From positions 2,232,001-2,296,000 of the forward strand of contig JABYQN010000011.1 of assembly GCA_022606135.1 (NCBI GenBank): a stretch of 64,000 nt of DNA, written 5' to 3'. The stretch is from Fomes fomentarius (taxonomy: Eukaryota; Basidiomycota; Agaricomycetes; Polyporales; Polyporaceae). The notes under the pieces were generated by a model. It did not search any database. It saw only the letters and a list, made by a program, of their open reading frames with translations, and was not told the origin of the DNA. Shown in pieces: positions 55,124-64,000 of the stretch. The position numbers and the translations under genes were made by a program. The stretch's first letter is position 1. Each line of letters begins with the position of its first letter.

Positions 55124-57113
55124 TAAGCTCCGGCCAGGGCAATCGCATCAGTGAAGATAGAAGACAGGCCGAGGAGATCAAAGTAAGGACGGAGCTCAGA
55201 CGTCGTCTGAGACTTCTGAGATACCGAGAGAAAGAAAGTAGGAGAGCGCGCGTAGAAATGGGCGAGGTGCGGAGGCATTTGTCGCTGTTGCAGATTCTGA
55301 ACGCGCGGTTGCGATAGCGAGGGTGGTCAAATAGACGCATAGACAGAGACAATCAAGACAGATCACGACATTGAGCGATAGACGTCCGTTATCCGCCGGC
55401 CCAGGAGAGATCACGCACAGCCAGACCGGTGACAGACAGGCGAAGAGGTGTGGAAGCTGAGACGCGTGAGACGCGGACACGAGACGAGTGGAGGTGAGGT
55501 GTTTTCGGAGCGTGTGACAGAGCGAGGCTGCACGGCGCAGACAGGGCGCAGGTGTATGGGTATGGGTATGGGATGATTGAGATCCGGGGGAGGAGGGACG
55601 AGAAGCGATCGAAACTAGCGGGGATGCGAGCGAGAGTGCGGGGGACGACGTCGTTGAATGAAACACGGAAGATATCTCAGGCTGGATCTGCTACGCACAT
55701 CCATCTATCCATCGTGCCCTGCGAGGTCCGGCATTGGGTGGCGAGAGTGGCGAGAGAGAGGCGAGAATACGCGCAGGCGGACGCGGTCGGAGGTGTGGCT
55801 TGAACTGGACCGCTGAGATATGCATGGAGGACGGTCTAAGCGCGCGGGCCCTGTGCGCGGGCGGCTCCAAGGCAGCCTGAGGCAGGACGGGGGCGGCCGG
55901 GATACCTGATTTGGACGAGTGGCCGAGGATTGGGGTGGGATGGAACGAGAAAGGAAAGACGGCGGCGGGTCGGGTCTTGGTGAGATTCACACGGCCGGAG
56001 ACTAAGATGGACAACGAGGCGGTCGGGTCTTGGGTGGACGTCTATTATGGCGGGAGAAGGACGACAAGCGACGAGAATGAAAGAGGGGCGAGGGGGCGAA
56101 AGCGCAGAAAGCCGGGGAAGAGCGGTAAGCTTTAGAGAGTAGGCACGGCGACCGTCATCGTGGGCAGACGCGGTGGTGGTGGTCAAAGGAAAGGGAACGA
56201 GGAATTCTTCATTTTCGTGTTCTTTGATCAGCCCACGCGCATGTACACGAAAGGGAAGTTGAACGTCCGAGATGAGATAGCAAAGGCGTTGGAAGGGGAT
56301 AATGCCGGTCGGCCAAAAGCGAGGCAGAGCACGGTGGGCGAGAGAAAAACGAAAAATTGGGAAAGAAAGGTCGCTGGAAGGTAGCGTTGTGTGAGGGCGG
56401 ACAAGTCATGGGGGACGCCTTGAGGCGGGGGCGGACTGGACGGAGTTAGAAGGTGTTGTTATCCATGTGTTGGGATAGCAGCTCGAGGTGAAGCGGTGCC
56501 GCTGCTGGAGGCACGAGTGATGTGCCGCCAACAAAAGACGCGTTTGGGATAGCACACAATCTAAGGGCGCGCTGAGGCGGTGTAGGGAGCAGAGACGAAA
56601 ACGATGGGGCGCGATCGGGGGCGGAGGTCGGTGGATAGAGGCGGGATTACCTAGCGGGGAGAAGGCGGGATGAGGATGGTATGGATGAGTGGAGGAAGGG
56701 GAGCTGATGGCGAAAAGAGGGCGGTGAGTATGGCGAGGGGCGTCGGACGTTGGCCCGGACCAATCGAGAGAAGAGGAAGGTGGCCGGAAGTACGAACGGC
56801 GATCTCATCTGCCGGCCACCCACTGCGTCCATCCGTGTATGGCAGCTCTGACCCGGCTGTTGTCGGCGCCTCGGGGTGAGTTGGCCGGAAGAGGTGGCTG
56901 CCTTATATGAGCAAAGGATGAAAGAGACGCGCGGGAGTCTTCTCTTTTCTCTGTCTTCTCTCCGCCGCCCTCGTCCTTTTCTGCCCAAGCATATAGATAC
57001 GCCCACCATGGCCCTCCGTTCTTAACACCATCCTTCCCATCCCAACCAAACATACACAGTTCCCTCCTCCCGGCCCTCCTCCTCCTCCTCCTCACTCCTC
57101 AACGACGACGACA

Positions 57114-58288
57114 ATGCCACCCTCGTACTCGCCATGCCCCCGCCCCTGCCTCAAGCGAACTTCCCATCCCTCGCCCCTCGCCCCGCCTCCCCAAGATGAG
57201 CCCTCGACCCTCCTCGCAATTGACCCTTCCATCCTCTCGCCCCTCGTCCGCTTCCCGCATCAAACCGCCCTCGCACACACCCTCGGCAGTGCCATATCCT
57301 ACGACCGCACCCCCATTGTCGTCTCCCCAAATCGTTGTGCTCTCCCCGAACGCGGCTGTCCTGGCCGTACCTATGCTCCTGAGGACCCGCACGCTGCTTC
57401 TCTCCGCCGCTCCAAGCGCACCAGCCTCAGTCCTGTTGGAGGCAGGTCCAGGCATCCCAGGGCAGCTGGCGACGATTATCACAGGCAGGTTCAGGATGAC
57501 GATCCCACTCCCAGGCAAAGCCCAAGGGTTGATTACCACCCTCTTCCACCCCTTGTGCCCGACCTTTCTTCATCTGAATCTTCGGAAGAGAGCGACGGTG
57601 TGGCCAGCCCACCTCCAGAGGTCTACTCTTGTGAGCCGCCACTCATAATCCCTATCTACTCTTCCGCGCTTACTAACCTTTCCGCCCGATCACAGCTTCA
57701 TCTCCTTACGGCAAGATCTCCCTCGAGCACAGTCTCATGAACCTCACTCTCGCCGGCACCAACGCGCCCTCGACCTCTGCCCTCTCCTTCCTCCCTCACC
57801 CGCCTTCGCCTCGTGTCCGTCCTTCCCCCGGCTCGGCTTCCTCTCCTAGCCACTCGCCCTCAAGTTCTCAGTCGTACAGCTTGTCAAATGCTCCTTCAAA
57901 TCACTACAAGCCTACGTCTCCTGTACGTTCTCGCTCCCCCTCCTCGCCCACCCACTCCAGACGCAAGCCTCGCTCCTCCACCTCCACTTCGAACCCCGTC
58001 CCCGTCCCCATTCCTGGTTCTACTGCCTTGTCAAATCCGCACTGCGCGTCCACGTTCAGCCACACGTCGGCTCTCAGTCCGTCGTACGTCTCGATGTCTC
58101 CCAACGCGGGCGTTCCGGCAAGCCCGGAGCGCGAACGGAGGAGTAAACACCGGGACGAGCGTGGACGTGAGCACCGCGACCGCAGTCGGGAAAGGAGGGA
58201 CCGTGAGCGTGCCGAGCGGCTTGCGAGGTACAAGAGTGTCACTGAGACGAGGGGTTTCGAAGACGGGGGTTGCCTCGGTGGCTTTTAG
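57114..58288 (+). CDS. Conserved basidiomycete proline/serine-rich protein of unknown function
   Basis: Exons 57114-57630 and 57696-58288 give 369 residues. The 65-base intron has donor GTGAGC, a perfect TACTAAC branch point and acceptor ACAG. Most of the chain is disordered: runs of Pro, Ser and Thr, with an Arg/Glu-rich block (RERRDRERAERLARYKS) near the end. Ordered anchors recur in proteins of this kind from mushroom-forming fungi: YDRTPIVVSPNRCALPERGC followed by PGRTY around residue 65-85, SPYGKISLEHSLMNLTLAG at the exon junction, ALSFLPHP, and the extreme C-terminus GGCLGGF. I know of no assigned role. The start is the first ATG after a pyrimidine-rich leader. No damage is visible. Confidence 0.88.
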
Positions 58289-59767
58289 CCCCACCTCGTC
58301 TTCAACCTTTTCCTTGGGTCATTATCATGGTCGGCCGTCCTTAGCTGGCGATGACACTGAGGTGGAGATGGGCTCGCAGCGGAGTCGTCAGAAGGCCAAA
58401 GCAAAGAATCAGTAATCAAGCACATCTGTACCACAACCCTCCATTATTCACGACTTCGTCCTCCCACTCGAATTGCTCTCCCGCCTCTCTTTATTCTATC
58501 GTTCCTGCCTACTCTTACTTCTATTCGTCGCATCATACCACTCCACATATCTCGCAATCATCATCAATGTTCGTATTCCCAATCTCATCCTCGTCACGAC
58601 CCTTTTCCGCCCGAGTGATAGTGACAGTATGTTGTCCATACCCCGCGCACGTATCGCGAAGCTCCTGGTCTTGAGCTCGCACACGCATCGTATTTACTGA
58701 CAACGAAAGCACTCTCTTCCTGCCTACTGCAATCTTTACCAATCATGGACATTGCCTTTCCACTCACAGTCACACTCACGATTAAGCATATGCGTTCTCC
58801 CTCCCCTCTCGCCTCGTCGCGTCTCGTATCCCCACCACTTGCACCCCCGCGTTCGTAGCCACTTCGCGCGCCGCTTTCGTGCTGCACTGGCCGTTAGCGT
58901 AGCGTCTCGTATCGTTTTTGTTTTGTGAGCTCTGCCTGCGGGATACGATGCTCCAATACACTTATTGTCTCAGGTCTTTCTGCGTGCGAGGTGTGCCGCG
59001 TGCCCTAGGCGTTGTAGCAGCACCACTTTCCGCTGTCCCGACCTTGTCACTCAATCACGCTGGGGCGGGAGCAAGTACTGACGCACTCGGAAGCAACAGG
59101 ACATCCAGCGGTGACCGGCGACGGATGACGGATGGCATGAGATGCGCGTAACTACGTTGCGACGCGGGCGATAAGGCAATAGTGGGGGACGACCGTGCGT
59201 CACTGCGCGCGACGAAATCAAGAAGTATTGTGATTGTTGATGCGCCCCGCCTCGTGGATCAGCCAACGGCATGCGCTATATATGCATACATACAGCACGG
59301 CACGGGCTGTGGAACGCCGCGCGCGCTGCTCGCGCGAGGTTGCACGATTGTGTCCGCGCGAGCTCGCCCCATGGGCAATCAGCGGCGGTGTCCCGCGCGA
59401 GAATTGCAAGCTCTGAGCTTCACGCGAAAGGTATGTGGTTTAAGCTCAAGCTCTAGCTACCGTGGCGGGCGGGCGGGCGCAGGTCGTCGCTCGCACTTGG
59501 CGCATTCTGCGACGTCTGTGGCGACGTCAAGCTCGTCGACGACAATCGCGATTGTCGGTGGGTCGACATCGATGATCGTCCTGAGGGCTGACTGCTGTGC
59601 GATCGTCCTCCTGCGAACTCTCATAAAGTGTAAATGCTTGTGATTGAATGGATGGATGCGCGGTGCGACGTAAGAGAGCGTGCGCTGGGAGACGTAAGTA
59701 AGTTAAGGAAACAACTATAACTCGCGTGATCGGTGAGTACTTAGGAAGAAGGAAGAAAGCGGGAGAG
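58289..59767. other. 3' region and spacer
   Basis: AT-richer sequence downstream of the low-complexity protein gene, then a GC-rich stretch at 59200-59650. A minus-strand frame from ATG 59623 to TAG 59456 (55 codons, with TIIDVDPPTIAIVVDELDV and CAKCERRPAP) is protein-like; the plus strand has a longer frame (59182-59643) over the same DNA. Neither is recognisable. Confidence 0.35.
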
Positions 59768-60102
59768 CTATGTATATGCGCTCTGCTTGAGGCGGGCGCA
59801 GTACTGGTGACGGCGGCCGGCGCGGCGTAGCCGTTTCTCGACGTCTGTCGTGACTCGTGAGCATGAGGCCAATTGATTTTGCGCATCTCCGTGTGGACCA
59901 TATGCTCTGCCTCGCTGCATGCTGTAAATCTTTGACGAACCTTCCAGGCTGTCTTCATCTTTTCAGCATGGAGCACACGGGCTCTCGGACGTTCGCATGA
60001 AGATTGCCTGAGACTCACCGAGCGGTATGTCGGAGATCCGAGCAGTTGCAGTCGAGCTCCGGAAGATTTTTGGAGGCTGTGGATGATCGTCCAACGTCTG
60101 AG
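59768..60102 (-). CDS. Last two exons of a possible unrecognised gene
   Basis: Exon 60102-60019 ends at a GTGAGT donor; after a 60-base intron ending AAAAG, exon 59958-59768 continues in phase to TAG. The last exon reads DEDSLEGSSKIYSMQRGRAY and later RVTTDVEKRLRRAGRRHQYC then ARLKQSAYT, which looks coding. Upstream, minus-strand text such as GGLYVVACTLSSETEWGNN (near 60215) also looks coding but is followed by an in-frame TAG. Against this, a 246-codon plus-strand frame (60004-60744) covers the same DNA. Only one strand is likely real; I favour the minus strand because of the spliced junction. Function unknown. Confidence 0.35.
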
Positions 60103-60714
60103 CTGTTGTTGAGGAGCGTCACAGGGGCGCATCGATATGTCAGATCGGGCGATATGACGTCGTCCTCTTTGCCCAACCTCGCCAGATTCGATCTGCCGCT
60201 ACGGCTCGGAAGGCGTCGGCCGCGCGACTACTTGTTGTTTCCCCACTCGGTCTCAGACGACAAAGTGCAAGCGACGACGTACAACCCGCCTTGCGAGCAC
60301 GCTGCACTATACGAAGGACTCGTCAACGCGTGGGGGGTACTGGCCATCGGTGGAGGGCACGTTCTGGCGCGGTGGTGCTGTGCCCGCCGGGCCATCGAGG
60401 GCACAGGCGCGGCGGCTCCAGCCTCGCCATCTCACGCGCTCCGACCCCTGCATCTACCTGCAGCTCTCCTCGAGGCTCGCGTGTGCATGCGCGGTCGAGT
60501 GTGGGCTCGAGGGAAGGATCCAAGGAACAAGGTACGAGAGCGGCCGCTTGACGTTATTGTCCGTGTAATTATAGATGGACAGGATATGTCGCGCGTCGGC
60601 GACGATTCGGAGGACGTACGGCTGATGAACGTTATGAACAAGGCCGCACGCGCGGTTTCGCGAGGCGTGCCGCCGGAGGGGGTCCATGTCGCCAGTGGCG
60701 AGACAATCATATCC

Positions 60715-63700
60715 TGTGTGAGTGACGTATGTCTGCATAATTAGTCGTGAGTTGTGTTTCGCGAGTCGTGCCGTGTGTGACTACATAGCGTATACACCCA
60801 CTGAAATTGCTGCGCTGACGGCCTGGGCGAACAAAAAACATGAGTCAGTAGGGCCCTGGTGTTGCCAGAACTCGTCGGTCTTTTGGCGATGGACGATTTG
60901 CTGAATGGATACATAGTTGTTTGTCATCGTGTCAGCTGGTTTGGATTACTTTCCTGCCTTCTTTAAGGCTTTGATACATTTCTATAGTATGAGGCTCAGT
61001 GGACATGCTCTGAAGAAGAAGAGCACCATACCTCATCCTTCAGAGAACCAGGGCTGGCCGGTGCCGGTCATTCTTGAGTTCAGGATGGACAAAAGCGGAC
61101 TTGTCGGTCACGTGGCGGAGCGCTGAAGCCAGTACACACGCGCGCGCTACAGTAGCCCTGCTCCCTTCCTCCTCCACCATCTAGAAGCTGACCACACGTT
61201 CGGATTCAAGCGTTGAGAATACGAATGACGTTTCTCCTTCATCTTAGCTAGGCGCGTGGACCTACGGAGTGGGCCACTGCCTACTTTCTAAAGCCTACCC
61301 CACGCGCTCGGCCCTTTGCGACCTCTCCTCCATTATCCCGCTTCTTCAAACGCACAATTTGCCCGGTCGTATTCAGGACGCCGCCAACTTTCCTCTCTTG
61401 ATCTTTGTCTCTTCATTTTCAAGCCATCTGTGCAAAACTGGCCTAATCCCCGCCCGGTGATACAAGAGCTCAGCGCGTTCCATCTGACATCCACGCGCCC
61501 ATATCTACTTCTCCATCCACAGCTTCGTCTCCGCTCAACTTCCTCCAGATGTTACATCAGGTCACGCACGCGGCCTTCAAGACATAGAGTTATGTTCCAA
61601 CCGTGATGCCGTACGTCTGCACTCTCCATTATACACTCGCTGTCTTCCTCCCATTCATTGCTCCCCGGCATCCTGGCGCACGGTCTGGTATATGTACGTT
61701 ACCGCCGATATGTTTATCCCTATCTCAATGGAACAGAATTGACCAGGTTCTCGTGTGTGGTGCCCAGTGCGTCTCGTGACATCTCCGACTCTACGATCTC
61801 ACGCGGCGTGGCTCGCGTGTCGTAACACGGCCGCATGATTGTCCTTGAGGTATGTTTTGATAGTGCGGTTCTTTGACGGCCGCATCCGTGTGCGGTACAT
61901 TGTCTCTCTTCCCAACATGCGTGGGCGGGTCCAGCGAGTACTACCACGGGCTGTCAATGATCATTTAATGTCCTCGCTGCTTATCTGGTTCTGGTTCTTT
62001 ATATCTCGATTCCGCGTACGGTTGGCAAGCCTACTGCTATAGTCGGAGTTCTGAGCTCGGTGCCAGAGTAGGTATTCTGGCCACACCGTGGAGCTCCTTC
62101 GGAGGCGATTGAGCATGTTCGTTATCACGACATGCACGGTGTTTTACGCCATTCGCTGATATGATGGGCACACACCGGCGTGATCGGAGCTGGATGAGAG
62201 ATGGAGTTGGAACGTATGTGACTATGTCATATAGCCCCCATCTCTCTCTTCGACACCCTTGCGCCTGTCCTGGGAGCTCTCAATGCATTTCACGCTTCAC
62301 ATCTACCTTCCTACGTCCTCCCTACGATAGTATCAGACTTCTGGCTCTCGTCATCATACTCGCTCAATCTCTCACGCTCTAACATCACCTTCCCCGAAGA
62401 GCTCGAGCTCATTCCATCTTCTATCTCTGCTGCGATATCGCGCATCAACAAGTACTCGTCCGGAGCTCGAGTGCTTCTTGTGGTCTAGCGGCTCCCGCGG
62501 CAAGCACGATCGCGCAAGGTCGATATCATCCTGGTCACTCGCACTCCTTCACGTACCATCACTTCCTCATCCTCTATGCTAGGCCTCACTTAAGCGACCG
62601 CACCTCCCACCGCCGCTCTATGATGGATGGATCACGGATATACCTGCTCTCAGGTTTGGTCCCGTGCTGAGTTGGTACACCCACCACGAGCTATTCTGGG
62701 CAGCACGTCGATATCTCGCTCGATCATCGCACTTGCGTCAAGTAGACTGCGCAAGTGCACGATCACGCTAGGCTTAGGCTCTCCCGGGTCTCGCGGTCAA
62801 GTGACCTGGCCCGATGTGGCATCTCTGGCCTCCTCCCGTCGCACTCTGCGTCGACTTGCCGTGTTCGCTCAGGTGAGCATATCAATGTAGTGCACTCTTC
62901 AGATCATGCATACACGCTCGCTAATCCTGATGTCGCTATGTAGGCCCGAGCTCAGTATGACGACACGACAAGACTCGGATAATGTGTGTACTACTTACGC
63001 ATGTATGGCCTCCCACCCTCCAGTCGAGTGTGTCGTTCGGCAGATCCCGCGTCTCACCTCCGATTCTCGGCAAACCACGCAACGAAGACGATTAGGTCAA
63101 GAAGTGCGGACAAGTAGGACACCGGGGCTCGTCTACTTGCCGCTGGGCTCCGTTCAGTTGGAGCATCGCGGGCCTGTTCCGACGCGCTCGTAGCAGTGCA
63201 CATCGCCTGCAAATGCCTGTCCAGGAGGACTGATTGGTTGTCGTGCCCGTTGTAACTCCACGAAATATCCTATATGGCGATGTGTGGCTGGTACAATCGG
63301 GTGCATGAAACACGAGCGTCGTATGTGCCACCGATCGTAGGGCTGGTATCCAAGATACCCGCGCGAGCTCTCCATCCTTCTTTCCCGCCCCACCTGCACG
63401 AGCACCGTTATCCGTCTCATGATCCCCGTTCTCCTCCACAGCGCACGCATGGCTGGGATGCGCCCCGTTCTCCGAAGTCGAGTAAACCTCGATCTCGACT
63501 AAGCACCTTCCGCCGTCGGCTTCACAAGATGAGAGGCGCAAGGCGGTTCTGATCACACACGCACGACGCGGTCACCTGCTCGTCCCGTCTTTGAATTGCA
63601 TGACTCACAACGTCGATGTGGCATGCCTCCATGTCGTGGGGGCACGGCAAGAGGCAACAATGCGCCGTCCATGTGTCTTGCACTCATAGCGATACCGGTG

Positions 63701-64000
63701 CGTTACAACTTCAATAAGCTTGTATGTACTGCTTCGCGCGCATGACGGCCACTCCCATTATGGCAGTTGCTGCATGCATCGCGGCACGGCGGCACGGCTC
63801 AACCTTAATCTGCCTCTCAAGGCCAAGCCTTCGCGGATGGACGGACATGAACTGCAGCGTCCTGCCGACTACCGTGGCTGAATTACCTGAAAGATATCGT
63901 CACGCGCAGGGAACGCAGCTGACCACTACAGTGCGCGTCAAGTCCGGTACGTCGTCCGATATCCCGAGTCCCCGAGTATTCTTCTAACCATCCCATGTCC
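60715..64000 (+). repeat. Long inverted repeat, right arm (runs off the window)
   Basis: Reverse complement of 36891-40310. Matching begins weakly near 60720 (GTCTGCATAATTAGTCGTGA against the corresponding CATAATGAGTCGTGAG of the left arm) and is strong from about 60940 to the last base, which pairs with position 36891, so the repeat continues beyond the window. The hairpin at 62728-62758 corresponds to 38101-38128 of the left arm. As in the left arm, no transposition protein is visible. Confidence 0.88.

Larger units (their letters stand above)
51011..57113. other. Gene-poor region upstream of the low-complexity protein gene
   Basis: About 6 kb with no gene I can support. Possible exons: minus 53749-53579 (listed separately) and a plus-strand stretch near 54810-54918 reading FASAIGCIPMVVEAARRISG that ends at TAG. 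The final 200 bases are pyrimidine-rich on the plus strand, as is common for transcript leaders of highly expressed fungal genes, with a TTATAT near 56900. Confidence 0.4.

Noticed and set aside
1..64000. CRISPR arrays, bacterial operons, rRNA genes
   Set aside because: Spliced eukaryotic genes throughout; no regularly spaced identical repeats and no rRNA signatures were seen.

Overview
This window is nuclear DNA of a filamentous basidiomycete, most likely an Agaricomycete of the polypore type. The evidence is genes split by many introns of about 45-65 bases with GTRNGY donors, CTNA-type branch points and YAG acceptors; a basidiomycete-specific proline/serine-rich protein; F-box and kinase-like families typical of these fungi; and moderately GC-rich coding exons. 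The species call is inference.

Layout. 1-494: 3' end of an unrecognised helical protein. 1046-3343 (-): NMD3, the 60S subunit export adaptor, complete. 4.9-7.2 kb: a truncated and an intact copy of a divergent protein-kinase-like gene, head to head; a third, intact copy lies at 12.5-13.55 kb. 8.06-8.9 kb (-): F-box pseudogene. 10.2-12.2 kb (+): eleven-exon MFS drug/H+ antiporter-type transporter. 14.9-16.4 kb (+): four-exon F-box/LRR-like gene with one nonsense codon. 18.3-26.4 kb (-): a 24-exon gene for a ZNFX1/NFX1-type SF1 RNA helicase (two CCCH fingers, helicase core, NFX1 zinc fingers, RING-like region, RZ finger). 28.3-29.0 kb (+): small ASCH/PUA-like protein. 29.0-30.0 kb (-): decayed gene with a KLSKS signature. 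40.6-42.9 kb (+): protein that appears to join a PD-(D/E)XK-nuclease-like region to a kinase-like domain, reading frame disturbed. 57.1-58.3 kb (+): conserved basidiomycete low-complexity protein.

The rest, more than half of the window, is gene-poor and repeat-derived. Diverged, apparently non-coding repeat blocks (called R1, R2, R3 here) recur in the same order: a near-complete copy at about 44.2-51.0 kb, R1-R2 at about 30.5-34.4 kb, and fragments at 5.8, 7.6, 13.9 and 17 kb. A separate repeat of at least 3.3 kb occurs at 36.9-40.3 kb and, inverted, at 60.7-64.0 kb, running to the last base; its arms enclose the nuclease-kinase gene, one composite-repeat copy and the low-complexity protein gene.

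No operon-like cooperation is expected. Three loci concern RNA (NMD3, the ZNFX1-like helicase, the ASCH protein), but clustering may be chance. The items most worth a second look are the nuclease-kinase fusion, the Walker A microexon followed by a GC-AG intron in the helicase, the composite repeat and the long inverted repeat.
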